Shown: piece after piece, positions 7,683 through 16,065 of the stretch
How the letters are laid out: every line of letters begins with the position of its first letter
Numbering within the stretch: position 1 is the first letter of the stretch
Assembly: GCF_018687615.1 (NCBI RefSeq)
Contig: NZ_CP061299.1
Location: forward strand, 372,001-436,000
Reading direction: 5' to 3'
DNA: 64,000 nucleotides
Source: Polynucleobacter sp. MWH-CaK5
GTDB taxonomy: Bacteria; Pseudomonadota; Gammaproteobacteria; Burkholderiales; Burkholderiaceae
Translations under genes and position numbers: made by a program
Notes under the pieces: model-generated
The model's database searches: none
Seen by the model: the letters and a program-made list of their open reading frames with translations, nothing else
Told to the model about the DNA's origin: nothing

Positions 7683-9470
7683 TTAACTCCAAATTTTCAC
7701 TAGATCAACATCTTCGCTGTCAGGCCTTTGCCCAAGATTCAATCGGTCAGCTTGAATTACTAATGGTAAATCAAAGGCTGTACCGGTAATAATGCACGCA
7801 CCTTTTGGAAGGTTCGGTATCATATTTTTAGATAATGTATCAAGTGTACTTATTGTGTTTTCAAGCAAGAATAAATCCTTATCATTCACAAGTCTATGTA
7901 TAAAGAAGTTATGTATTTGAGACATGATTGTTGGTGAAATATCGGCAGGCCTTTGACTTGATAACGTCAAAAAAAATCCGAATTTTCTACCTTCTTTAAT
8001 AATTTCCTCAAAAAGTTCCAGCCTGTAGTCTTTCCATGACTCTTCTTCCCTTAATGATTGCTGGGAAAGGATATTGTGTGCTTCATCAATAATTAAATGA
8101 ACAGTTTTATTAGGTGGGGTTGAAACAGAATTTTTATGAGCTGTGTAAAGTTGTTTTGCCACAAGCAGTGGGATAATTTTTTTAATTTCTTGGTGATTAC
8201 ATTTTCTAAGTGAAATGATGGTTAATAATTCTGACGTTGTATCATCATCTGTGAGGCTAATAACATTGCATAAGTTATCTGCTAATGATTCAACTCTTTT
8301 TAGAAGAGGTTGAATATGTTCAAATTGAACATATCCTGATATCAAGTCATTAACTAACTGTAGGTTAATTCTAATAATTAATTCATTAAAAAAGTTAATT
8401 TCTTCAAGTGAGATTTCACTCACCAAAGTTTCGCAAATACTTTCATAAGCATTAGAGCTACCGCCATTGAAGTAGCCGCTGTTGCCCGAGGGAGGATGAT
8501 GAAAGACGCCGCTGTCGCTACGCCAAGATATCTCTGCTAACCTATCTTTTAGACCTTGATTACCAATAATTTCAGCTATTTTTTTTAGTAGGTCAATTGT
8601 TTCTTTTTTTGGGGATGTTGTTTGGAAATTTTCTTTAATAGTATATTTAATATAGTTTTCAAGGCTATTCGTATTATCGTTATATTTTAATTTTCGGCTG
8701 ACCACTCTTCTTATAAATGGTGTTTGGGTGTTGGTGGTGGCTTTGAAAAGAAGAGATAGTGTTTCATGGTTCCAAAACTGATTAGAGTTTATGGGCAATT
8801 TGTCCCCATCTGGATTGCTAGAATCTAATTTGTAAATTTTTTTATTTTTTTGAGATGTTAATAATTGATTTCCGGTGTACTCACCATTGAAATCTAGAAG
8901 AACAAATTTACTTTTTCCCAACATTTTTTTTGATTTTTTATCAAAAAGTGTTGTGTAGAGTTTTGTTAAGGTATTTGATTTCCCGCTTCCTGTATTCCCA
9001 AAAATTCCAAGATGGCTATTAAAAACTAATTCCCAAGGAATGCTAATTGGAAAATTTTCTTTAATAAGATTTCCAATTGAAAAATCATCTGTTGTAAATT
9101 TATTGAAAATGGATTGAATTTGTTTTTGAGATGATAAAAAAACACTATCTTTTATCATGGGCAAATACTTAATGCCCTCTATAAATTTGTTGTTATCAAA
9201 GTAGCCAATTGGCTTTACCTCAACTTTTCTTATGTACTTGGGGGTGTCAGATATACCAGTGGATGACATTGAGTTCTCACTGAGGTACTCTCCCTCTACG
9301 ACACATACAATATCTTTAAATCCCCTCTCAATTGTTATAAATTCTCGAATTGAGATTCCTTTGAAAATTTCCCCATTATTAAATATGAACTCTTTATTTG
9401 AGTCATCATTTATTCTCAAGGTGATTTTGAGACCCCTAACTTCAATGACCTCACCGACTTTTATTCTCAT
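7683..9470 (-). CDS. herA: HerA-like ATPase of a SIR2-HerA anti-phage defence system
   Basis: FtsK/HerA-superfamily ATPase of 595 residues. The amino end (1-110) is a beta-rich HAS-barrel-like domain. Walker A, GNTGSGKS, is at residues 158-165, and Walker B, LIIDEAHNIL, near 460-467. Sensor-like SQRPADIS and a terminal GTAFDLP beta segment follow, as in HerA proteins. Its ATG lies six bases after the stop of the SIR2 gene, so they form one operon. In described SIR2-HerA (Nezha) systems the HerA hexamer binds SIR2 subunits and the complex drains NAD+ during phage infection, sometimes with nuclease activity. The adjoining SIR2 gene makes that role far more likely than DNA repair with NurA, which is absent. 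Confidence 0.88.
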   Translation of the reverse strand: MRIKVGEVIEVRGLKITLRINDDSNKEFIFNNGEIFKGISIREFITIERGFKDIVCVVEGEYLSENSMSSTGISDTPKYIRKVEVKPIGYFDNNKFIEGIKYLPMIKDSVFLSSQKQIQSIFNKFTTDDFSIGNLIKENFPISIPWELVFNSHLGIFGNTGSGKSNTLTKLYTTLFDKKSKKMLGKSKFVLLDFNGEYTGNQLLTSQKNKKIYKLDSSNPDGDKLPINSNQFWNHETLSLLFKATTNTQTPFIRRVVSRKLKYNDNTNSLENYIKYTIKENFQTTSPKKETIDLLKKIAEIIGNQGLKDRLAEISWRSDSGVFHHPPSGNSGYFNGGSSNAYESICETLVSEISLEEINFFNELIIRINLQLVNDLISGYVQFEHIQPLLKRVESLADNLCNVISLTDDDTTSELLTIISLRKCNHQEIKKIIPLLVAKQLYTAHKNSVSTPPNKTVHLIIDEAHNILSQQSLREEESWKDYRLELFEEIIKEGRKFGFFLTLSSQRPADISPTIMSQIHNFFIHRLVNDKDLFLLENTISTLDTLSKNMIPNLPKGACIITGTAFDLPLVIQADRLNLGQRPDSEDVDLVKIWS

Positions 9471-9476
9471 ATATTT

Positions 9477-10601
9477 TTAAATATTAGTTAAGACTTCAGA
9501 GGTAAGCAATTCAAAATCAAGAGACTTTTCGGCCGAGTAAATATATTTGATATTTTTATAGCCATTAAATTTATCTTGCACATCCAGTAAGTCATCTTCA
9601 TTATGGCAACAAATGAAAACTTGAAGTCCTGGGTTATAAAGTGATCTTTGAACTAATTTCAGTATGTGTTGGTCTGAGAATGAGAATCCAAAAGTAATTA
9701 GTACTGTATCTTTTTTTTCTAATTCGTAACTTAAAAGCCTTAGCATTTCATAGTAGTGCTCTTCAAAAATTGTTTCATGGAATTTCCACTTAGTAGGATT
9801 AACTATCGGTAATTTGTTGTAGCTCTCCATGAATTCTCTTGCAACACTGCTAAAAGAATTATCTATCTTAGAAGCATAAGTTTTGAAGTCATCATAAGTA
9901 CTTTTGGGATTATTTAAGAGCTTTGAAAAGGGATCTAATATTGATGCATCAATAGTTATGAGGTTTTCTTTTTTTATGTAATCAACCTCAATTTTTCCTT
10001 CATTTTTTTTCCAGTAGCAAGAGCCGTGGAGGTGAATTAAATTGATTTGCGGAATTAGATGTGGAATGTCTGAGAATGTCCCAGATTGACGAAAATTTAT
10101 ATTAAAGTTTTTTACATCAAGGTATTTTTTTAAAAATCCCCTGGTGCCATCGTTTATAGATATGTTGTGGTTTTTTTCCGTTAGTATTTTGTCAGCTGTT
10201 AACTCGATAAAACCATCGTAATTTGTTGTAAAGAAGTTGCAAACAGGTTTAAGGTTCGCTCCTTTTCTAGAAAGCATGTGAATGACGATGCTTAGAAATT
10301 TTTCATAATTTGTAATCGTGCCAAGCTGTGATTCATTAAGATTATTGGAATCAAGCTCGATCATTGGTTGAATACATGTTTTGTAATAGTGCATGAACAG
10401 GAGAGCCCTGAGCCTAATCGTCTCATCATCATTGGCATCCCCGATTTGATTTGAGATGGTTTCTATTGTGTGATTTTTTCCATCAGATTTTTTAGCTTTA
10501 ACACTTAAGGTTGGAAGCGAATCGGCTGAAGCTCCGGAGCCAAATAAAAAATTAATGTTCTGTTGATAAATTTCATCCAACTTTATGTTTGTATCAATCA
10601 T
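9477..10601 (-). CDS. SIR2-domain NADase of a SIR2-HerA defence system
   Basis: SIR2-like protein of 374 residues predicted to hydrolyse NAD+ and so abort phage infection. Visible NAD-site motifs are FGSGAS at residues 20-25, FTTNYD at 124-129 with the conserved Asn127, HLHG at 190-193 with the candidate catalytic His192, and a late TFGFSFSDQHI motif near residue 305. There are no zinc-binding Cys pairs, as expected for defence SIR2s rather than protein deacetylases. It is followed after six bases by herA and preceded by a small AlpA-like gene on the same strand. Substrate and trigger are known only from related systems, not from this sequence. Confidence 0.87.
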   Translation of the reverse strand: MIDTNIKLDEIYQQNINFLFGSGASADSLPTLSVKAKKSDGKNHTIETISNQIGDANDDETIRLRALLFMHYYKTCIQPMIELDSNNLNESQLGTITNYEKFLSIVIHMLSRKGANLKPVCNFFTTNYDGFIELTADKILTEKNHNISINDGTRGFLKKYLDVKNFNINFRQSGTFSDIPHLIPQINLIHLHGSCYWKKNEGKIEVDYIKKENLITIDASILDPFSKLLNNPKSTYDDFKTYASKIDNSFSSVAREFMESYNKLPIVNPTKWKFHETIFEEHYYEMLRLLSYELEKKDTVLITFGFSFSDQHILKLVQRSLYNPGLQVFICCHNEDDLLDVQDKFNGYKNIKYIYSAEKSLDFELLTSEVLTNI

Positions 10602-10640
10602 CTCTTGCCTTTTAATTTGTTAATTGCAATGTGAAGTGAA

Positions 10641-11045
10641 TTACACCTTGAGTATTTTTGTTAGTAGAGTTTTTTTATCTAAAGCTTGCTCTAAATTTGA
10701 TTTCTGAATTATTGCAATAATAGGACGGCTTCTGAAAAGCCACCATTCTTTTTCTAAATGACCCTTTGTGGCTTTCTTTTGAGTTCGTGTCAGCCTATCG
10801 GGAATTTTTGCTATTTGTTGTTTAACTTGTTTTTTGCCGTGATTAGCTATGTAGTCAGCAAGGTGATAAATCGTCACCTTAATTCTTCCGCTATCTTTTG
10901 ACCAAGGGATCGGAAAGTCATCGGCACTCCTTTTGTTGGCTTGCTCTCCAACACTCATTCCAATGATTTCAGAAATGTCTTGAGGGCTGAGAAGTACCTT
11001 GTCTCCAAATTTTCCTCGTAAATCATTGAGCACAATATCAAACAA
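10641..11045 (-). CDS. AlpA-like helix-turn-helix protein leading the SIR2-herA operon
   Basis: Small basic protein of 134 residues, 39 bases upstream of the SIR2 gene on the same strand. Residues 18-66 fit the AlpA/excisionase type of winged helix-turn-helix: LLSPQDISEIIGMS, then DFPIPW, a basic turn and HLADYIANHG. The carboxyl half is Lys/Gln rich. The reading frame opens just after a TAG, so the start is TTG 11045 or the in-frame GTG at 11033; neither has a good ribosome site. Such proteins act as transcription regulators or excisionases in mobile elements. It might control the defence pair or excision of the island. An added third component of the defence system is possible but unproven. 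Confidence 0.6.
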   Translation of the reverse strand: MFDIVLNDLRGKFGDKVLLSPQDISEIIGMSVGEQANKRSADDFPIPWSKDSGRIKVTIYHLADYIANHGKKQVKQQIAKIPDRLTRTQKKATKGHLEKEWWLFRSRPIIAIIQKSNLEQALDKKTLLTKILKV

Positions 11046-11067
11046 AGAAACACACTAGAAACACACT
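11046..11067. repeat. Tandem 11-base direct repeat
   Basis: AGAAACACACT occurs twice head to tail at 11046-11056 and 11057-11067, directly before the start codon of the AlpA-like gene. It may be an operator for that regulator or mark the edge of the island. Confidence 0.6.
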
Positions 11068-11351
11068 ATTTGAGTGATTTCCCCTGATTTGGACTGATTG
11101 CGAATGAGTAAAATTTGTCATTTATTTAAATAAAATCAATTACTTATATTTATTTTATTCAGGACCTATTTTTCAGCTAAAAATATATTTCACCCATTTG
11201 GAATGACCGGCCATAAAGACTCCCTGATAACTTTTATTGAATAATTGCTATATATTTAGCTAAGATTGTAATTTTAGGCAAATTAGCGCCTGATTAGCCA
11301 AAAAACTCAAAAATTAAGCAAAAAACTACTAAATAAAAACAGGAGACAGTC
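11068..11351. other. AT-rich intergenic junction between accessory island and core genome
   Basis: Very AT-rich stretch with no reading frame. It must carry the promoter of the minus-strand AlpA-SIR2-herA operon and that of the quinone oxidoreductase gene, whose ribosome site AGGAGA lies at 11340-11345. Coding composition changes here from the AT-rich island to the core genome, so the right end of the island is probably within or near this gap. No clear att repeat can be named because the left end is outside the window. Confidence 0.5.
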
Positions 11352-12341
11352 ATGAGTGTGATTCAGTCAAAAGCCATCAAAATGATGCAAGTGGGTGGTC
11401 CAGAGGTTTTGCAGTGGGTTGATATCGAGGTTGCTGCCCCAGGCCCAGATGAAGTCAGGGTGGTGCATGAAGCCATTGGCCTGAATTTCATTGATGTTTA
11501 TTTCCGCAAAGGCGTTTATCCACAACCATTGCCTGGTTGGCTTGGTATGGAAGCTTCAGGCGTGATTGAATCGGTTGGCTCCAATGTGAAACATGTCAAA
11601 GCGGGTGATCGCGTGGCTTACGCAGGTAAACCAGCTGGCGCCTATTCACAAGTGCGTGTGATGCCGGCTGAAATCGTGGTGAAGTTACCGGATGCCATTT
11701 CTTTTGAAATGGGCGCTGCCATGATGTTGCAGGGCTTAACGGTTAATTACTTGTTGACTGATAGCTACAAAGTGCAAGCAGGCGATACAGTGTTATTCCA
11801 TGCAGCGGCTGGTGGTGTTGGCTTGATTGCGATGCAGTGGTTAAAGCTATTGGGTGCCACAGTGATTGGTACAGTGGGCTCAGAAGAAAAAGCAGCCTTA
11901 GCAAAATCATATGGTTGTGATCACACGATTCTGTATACGAAAGAAGATTTTGTGGCGCGCACCAAAGAGTTGACCAACGGCAAAGGCGTGAACGTTGTGT
12001 ATGACTCGATTGGTAAAGATACCTTCATGCAATCTTTGGACTGCATTAAGCCACGCGGCATGATGGTGACCTATGGCAATGCCTCTGGTTCTGTGCCGCC
12101 GATTGATGTGGGTATTTTGGGTGTTAAAGGTTCACTGAAATTAACTCGTCCAACCGTGATGACTTATGCCCACGATCGAAGCTTGTTAGAGCCGATGTCT
12201 GCTGATTTATTTGACAAGGTGATGAGCGGCAAAATCAAAATTGAAATCAATCAACGCTATCAATTGCAAGATGCAGCTCAGGCTCATCGTGATTTGGAAG
12301 ATCGTAAAACCACAGGATCCACGATCTTTTTACCTCGATAA
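11352..12341 (+). CDS. qor: NADPH:quinone oxidoreductase (zeta-crystallin type)
   Basis: Medium-chain dehydrogenase/reductase of 329 residues that reduces quinones with NADPH. The amino-terminal GroES-like half contains IGLNFIDVYFRKGVYP and LGMEASGVIESVG, hallmark segments of the QorA branch. The Rossmann half holds the NADPH-binding AAAGGVGLIAMQ at about residues 151-162. There are no zinc ligands of the alcohol dehydrogenases. The ATG follows a good AGGAGA ribosome site. It is followed 36 bases later by a hydroxyacid dehydrogenase gene on the same strand, probably an operon. It is the first gene of core-like composition after the accessory island. Exact electron acceptor is unknown; relatives act on small quinones in oxidative stress defence. 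Confidence 0.9.
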   Translation: MSVIQSKAIKMMQVGGPEVLQWVDIEVAAPGPDEVRVVHEAIGLNFIDVYFRKGVYPQPLPGWLGMEASGVIESVGSNVKHVKAGDRVAYAGKPAGAYSQVRVMPAEIVVKLPDAISFEMGAAMMLQGLTVNYLLTDSYKVQAGDTVLFHAAAGGVGLIAMQWLKLLGATVIGTVGSEEKAALAKSYGCDHTILYTKEDFVARTKELTNGKGVNVVYDSIGKDTFMQSLDCIKPRGMMVTYGNASGSVPPIDVGILGVKGSLKLTRPTVMTYAHDRSLLEPMSADLFDKVMSGKIKIEINQRYQLQDAAQAHRDLEDRKTTGSTIFLPR

Positions 12342-12377
12342 AAATAACTTCATTCATCAACAAAGGTTTTAAATCAA

Positions 12378-13256
12378 ATGAGCACGATTGCATTTATTGG
12401 ATTAGGGAATATGGGACGTCCTATGGCTGGCTTTTTATTAAAAGCGGGTCATCAACTGCGTATTTACGCCAGACGTCCTGAGGTTTTTCAAAATGAAGCA
12501 AAACATTTGATTGAAGCCGGTGCTATTGCTTGTTCATCTCCTGCAGAAGCGGCCCAAGGTGCTGATTTCATCATCACGAATGTGATGGGCACCCAGGACG
12601 TGGCTGAAGTCTTGCATGCGGGTAGTGAGGCTGCTATTAAAACAGCGAAGCCTGGAGCCATTTGTATTGATCACAGCACGATTGATCCTCAGGGCGCCAA
12701 AGACATCGCTGCGGTTATGGCCAGTATAGGCGTGACTTATGTTGATGCGCCAGTGAGCGGTGGGGTTAAAGCGGCCACAGAGGGCACTTTGGTGATGATG
12801 ATGGGTGGGTCTGATCAGGATGTGGCCAAAGTAAAAGAAATTGTGAAGAACTATGCCAAGACCATCACGCACATTGGTGGCGTGGGTCATGGCCAGGTGG
12901 CAAAGTTATGCAATCAGATTGCTCAAGTGATCAATATTCAGGGGGTTGCTGAATCTTTGCGTTTTGCTCAAGCCAATGGCGCTGACTTACAAAAAGTATT
13001 TGAGGCGATTTCTGGTGGCATGGCCGGTAGCCGAATGCTTGATTTGATGGGTCCTAAGATGGTGTCCAGAGACTTTAAAGCGGGCATTGAGGCAAGGCTT
13101 CATGCCAAGGATTTTTTCTTGGTAAAAGATGCTGCTACAAAAAGCCATTTAGACATGCCAGCCTTACAAACAGTGGCTGTGCAACTAGAAAAATTGATGG
13201 AGTCTGGGTGGGGCTACGATGACACTTCTTCACTTCTGAAGGTTCTTGAGGCATAA
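12378..13256 (+). CDS. Beta-hydroxyacid dehydrogenase, 2-hydroxy-3-oxopropionate reductase-like
   Basis: Cytosolic NAD(P)-dependent enzyme of the 3-hydroxyisobutyrate/6-phosphogluconate family, 292 residues. The Rossmann fingerprint FIGLGNMGRPMA is at residues 5-16, the substrate-binding DAPVSGGVKAA at about 122-132, and the catalytic Lys in GQVAKLCNQI near residue 174. These fit tartronate semialdehyde reductase (GarR/GlxR) as well as 3-hydroxyisobutyrate dehydrogenase; the pattern alone does not decide. No glyoxylate carboligase or valine degradation genes lie nearby to settle the substrate. It ends 50 bases before tRNA-Leu. Confidence 0.85.
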   Translation: MSTIAFIGLGNMGRPMAGFLLKAGHQLRIYARRPEVFQNEAKHLIEAGAIACSSPAEAAQGADFIITNVMGTQDVAEVLHAGSEAAIKTAKPGAICIDHSTIDPQGAKDIAAVMASIGVTYVDAPVSGGVKAATEGTLVMMMGGSDQDVAKVKEIVKNYAKTITHIGGVGHGQVAKLCNQIAQVINIQGVAESLRFAQANGADLQKVFEAISGGMAGSRMLDLMGPKMVSRDFKAGIEARLHAKDFFLVKDAATKSHLDMPALQTVAVQLEKLMESGWGYDDTSSLLKVLEA

Positions 13257-13306
13257 TAGCGGTCTTGTTTGCAATTCATTGAAAATTGATGAGCAGCAAC
13301 ACACAT

Positions 13307-13392
13307 GCCGCGGTGGTGAAATTGGTAGACACAGGAGACTCAAAATCTCCCGCCCAAAAGGTGTGACGGTTCGAGTCCGTCCCGCGGCACCA
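13307..13392 (+). tRNA. tRNA-Leu (anticodon CAA)
   Basis: 86-base class II tRNA. The acceptor stem GCCGCGG (13307-13313) pairs with CCGCGGC (13382-13388), followed by discriminator A and an encoded CCA (13390-13392). The anticodon stem GGAGA/TCTCC encloses loop CTCAAAA, giving anticodon CAA at 13341-13343, which reads the Leu codon UUG. The T loop is TTCGAGT. A long variable arm is present, as expected for leucine tRNAs. Confidence 0.97.
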
Positions 13393-13447
13393 AACTTAAG
13401 TTACTTAAGTTGGCAATCTCAAAACACTCAAGCCACTCAAATCTTAA

Positions 13448-13669
13448 TTACTCAAATAGTTTTTTGGCGTTAGCCATTGCCCATTCTTTTAAGTCGATAT
13501 TTTCGGGCTTTGATAATTCGGCGTGCAATTGATCATGAAATTCAATTTCACCATCTTCACGGAATTTGAGAGGTAGTTCTTCGCCGTTATCAGGCAATTG
13601 GTCTGATACCCAACTGATCAAGTCGAGAAGACGCTCAGCTTTTGTATAAAAATCGTCCATCGCGTCCAT
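13448..13669 (-). CDS. Small conserved-looking hypothetical protein
   Basis: Protein of 73 residues that I do not recognise. I place the start at ATG 13669 (MDAMDDFYTKAERLLDL) since the upstream extension to 13747 is AT-rich and reads like non-coding sequence; ATG 13661 is an equal alternative. It is acidic and helical, with no signal peptide or membrane segment, and ends in KEWAMANAKKLFE. It lies alone between tRNA-Leu and a divergent winged-helix gene. Codon use matches the core genes, which favours a real gene. Function unknown. Confidence 0.6.
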   Translation of the reverse strand: MDAMDDFYTKAERLLDLISWVSDQLPDNGEELPLKFREDGEIEFHDQLHAELSKPENIDLKEWAMANAKKLFE

Positions 13670-13779
13670 TGATTTATATTTTATATAAATTGAAAGCCTA
13701 ATACTAACATTCAGTTTGTTTATACAGGATGAGATTTTTTCTTTCAATTAGCTTCATGGGAGGGTTAGAATGAATAGCT

Positions 13780-14118
13780 ATGAATCTCAATCAGAAAATT
13801 CGCCAATATTTGCTTTATCTAAAGCAATGTGACGAAGTAGATGCCAAATACAATTTGGATGCCACAGAGATCAAGCTCCTCAATGAAATTGCCACAGCTC
13901 TTTTAGCCGAGGACAGCTTAACCGTATCAGGAGCGCTGGCTTTAAAGAAAATTGCTTCTCCAGCGACTTTGCATGCTGCAATGAAGCGCTTGATTGTGAA
14001 AAATTTAATTGTGCAAGTTCCAGCGCAAGACTCGCGTACCAAATATCTTGATTTGAGCAAGTTGGGTTGGAAAAGATATTCTGAACTTTCTGCTATCTCG
14101 CCCACTGTTGCCAAGTAA
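13780..14118 (+). CDS. MarR-like winged-helix protein
   Basis: Protein of 112 residues with the layout of a small winged helix-turn-helix regulator. A helical amino end is followed by DATEIKLLNEIATALL, a recognition-like SPATLHAAMKRLIVKNLI and a wing with DSRTKYLDLSKLGWKRY. MarR regulators have the comparable D.R...l.LT..G segment. No ligand domain or dimerisation tail of full MarR length is present, so this could be a DNA-binding protein of reduced size. It sits 36 bases upstream of rlmJ on the same strand. Targets are unknown. Confidence 0.65.
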   Translation: MNLNQKIRQYLLYLKQCDEVDAKYNLDATEIKLLNEIATALLAEDSLTVSGALALKKIASPATLHAAMKRLIVKNLIVQVPAQDSRTKYLDLSKLGWKRYSELSAISPTVAK

Positions 14119-14154
14119 GAAGTTCTTTCAAGCGATTTAATTTACACATATCCA

Positions 14155-14982
14155 ATGCTTGCATACCGTCACGCCTTCCATGCTGGTAACCATGCTGATG
14201 TTTTAAAGCACTGCGTGCTCCAGCAAATTTTGCTCTACATGAATCAAAAAGATAAACCCTATTGGGTGATCGATACTCATGCTGGAGCTGGCATGTATTC
14301 ACTTGAGTCAGAGTATGCGAACACCAAAGGCGAATATCACAATGGTGTGGCCCGCTTGCAAGGTCGTGATGATTTGCCGCCAGTATTGCAAGAGTATTTG
14401 GACTTGGTGAAGGCATGCAATAACAAAGGTGAGTGGACCTTGTATCCTGGTTCTCCTGAAATCATTCGTCGCACCATCAGAGCAGAAGACCGGATGCGTT
14501 TATTTGAGCTTCATCCAACCGATCATGATTTGCTTGCTGAACACTTTGATCGCGATCGCCAAGCAAAAATATTCAAGAGCGACGGCTTTGGAGCGCTCAA
14601 GGCTTTATTGCCGCCACCAACCAAGCGCGGTCTTATTTTTATGGATCCGCCCTATGAGATTAAAAGCGATTACGCCAAGGTGATCACTGCTCTTGAAGAG
14701 GGCTTAAGTCGCTTTGCTGAAGGGGTTTATGTGGTTTGGTATCCGATACTGACCAGAGGTGATCACATTCCACTGGTAGAGTCGATGAGAGCGCTTTCAG
14801 ATAAAACCTTGAACGTTTCAATCACTGTTCAAGAGCCTGATGAAAGAGGCTTTGGCATGTTGGGCAGTGGTTTGTGTGTGATCAACCCACCATGGGTGTT
14901 AAAAGAAAAACTTCAAAACATCTTGCCTTATCTTGTGGATGCGTTGGCCCAATTCGATGGTGCTCATTACGAGCTTTCATAG
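14155..14982 (+). CDS. rlmJ: 23S rRNA (adenine(2030)-N(6))-methyltransferase RlmJ
   Basis: AdoMet-dependent enzyme that methylates A2030 of 23S rRNA. The start MLAYRHAFHAGNHADVLKH is the characteristic RlmJ amino end, and ATG 14155 gives the usual length (275 residues). The AdoMet-binding region is VIDTHAGAGMY at about residues 38-48. The catalytic FMDPPYEIK is at about 162-170. It converges on cysB with 18 bases between the stop codons, without an obvious terminator. Confidence 0.95.
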   Translation: MLAYRHAFHAGNHADVLKHCVLQQILLYMNQKDKPYWVIDTHAGAGMYSLESEYANTKGEYHNGVARLQGRDDLPPVLQEYLDLVKACNNKGEWTLYPGSPEIIRRTIRAEDRMRLFELHPTDHDLLAEHFDRDRQAKIFKSDGFGALKALLPPPTKRGLIFMDPPYEIKSDYAKVITALEEGLSRFAEGVYVVWYPILTRGDHIPLVESMRALSDKTLNVSITVQEPDERGFGMLGSGLCVINPPWVLKEKLQNILPYLVDALAQFDGAHYELS

Positions 14983-15000
14983 CTTCGAGTTCGTAATCTT

Positions 15001-15942
15001 TTAGATTTGGTAATCAACGCTTTCACCCAACATGGCTTGATCCACTAATTTACGCGTCAAGCTTGGTGAAAATAATTCTATGAATGTGTAAACAAAAGAG
15101 CGCAGATAAGCATTTTGCTTGAGTGCAATTTTTGTCACATTGTTACCAAATAAATGTCCCGCCGGAATAACTCTTAAATTTTTATCGCGTTCTGCATCGT
15201 AGGCAACACCCGCCACAATACCAATGCCCATGCCTGTTTCAACATAGGTTTTGATTACATCGGCGTCAATTGCTTCTAACACCACGTCTGGTTTTAAATG
15301 TTTGCTATCAAATGCTTTATCTATTTTTGAGCGACCAGCGAATGCTTTGTCATAAGTAATGATGGGATATTCCACCAAGTCTTCAAGTGAGATGTTCTTT
15401 TTCGAGAGCAGAGGATGTTCGGATTGAACCGCGATCACGTGTTGCCATTGATAGCCTGGCAGTGTGAGCAAACCTTCAACATCTGAGACTCCCTCGGTAG
15501 CAATCGCGATGTCGGCTTGGTCATGTAGCAACATGTCTGCGATTTGCTGGGGGCTGCCCTGTTGGATGCTGACCCTGACTTTGGGGAAACGCTTGGTGAA
15601 TTCTGTTAACACCTTGGGTAAGGCATACCTTGCTTGGGTATGGGTGGTAGCAATCACAAAGTTACCCTGGTCTTGAGCGGCAAAATCTTTGCCAACTCTC
15701 TTCAAACTCTCAACTTCTACTAGGATTCTTTCGATTGAAGTTAGTATTCGCTTACCTGGCTCAGTAAGGTTTCTAATCCTTTTACCATGGCGGCGGAAAA
15801 TATCAACGCCTAATTCGTCCTCAAGCTCCAAAATCGCTTTGGATACGCCGGGTTGAGATGTGAACAAGGTTTTGGCCGCTTCGGTCAGGTTGAAGTTCTG
15901 ACGGACAGCTTCTCTGACAAATTTGAATTGATGTAGATTCAT
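15001..15942 (-). CDS. cysB: CysB-like LysR-family regulator of sulfur assimilation
   Basis: LysR-type transcription factor of 313 residues. The winged helix covers residues 1-60 (MNLHQFKFVREAVRQNFNLT, then TSQPGVSKAILELEDELGV), diagnostic of the CysB/Cbl branch. The effector domain follows (ATTHTQARYALP at about 97-108). CysB proteins activate sulfate uptake and cysteine synthesis genes when N-acetylserine signals sulfur need. In Burkholderiales a CysB-like protein plays the same part. The upstream region (15943-16020) is AT-rich with an ATTTAATCGTATATTAAAT dyad, possibly its own operator. Confidence 0.92.
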   Translation of the reverse strand: MNLHQFKFVREAVRQNFNLTEAAKTLFTSQPGVSKAILELEDELGVDIFRRHGKRIRNLTEPGKRILTSIERILVEVESLKRVGKDFAAQDQGNFVIATTHTQARYALPKVLTEFTKRFPKVRVSIQQGSPQQIADMLLHDQADIAIATEGVSDVEGLLTLPGYQWQHVIAVQSEHPLLSKKNISLEDLVEYPIITYDKAFAGRSKIDKAFDSKHLKPDVVLEAIDADVIKTYVETGMGIGIVAGVAYDAERDKNLRVIPAGHLFGNNVTKIALKQNAYLRSFVYTFIELFSPSLTRKLVDQAMLGESVDYQI

Positions 15943-16065
15943 GGCCGGATGCCCTTATATGTATTTAATCGTATATTAAATACATTCTATATGATTTTTA
16001 GAAATTAAGGGGTATGTGAGCTACTTCTTCTGCTGAAGGTGCTTTATTTGTACTTGTGGGACTTT

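Noticed and set aside
13307..13392. tRNA-Leu as the integration site of the accessory island
   Set aside because: Two core-type genes (11352-13256) lie between the island and the tRNA, and no repeat of the tRNA 3' end is seen on the island side.
13246..13473. Plus-strand frame of 75 codons
   Set aside because: It runs straight through tRNA-Leu and is a shadow of that gene.
14093..14416. Minus-strand frame of 107 codons over the rlmJ start
   Set aside because: Antisense to a clear gene with normal codon use; no ribosome site or motif.
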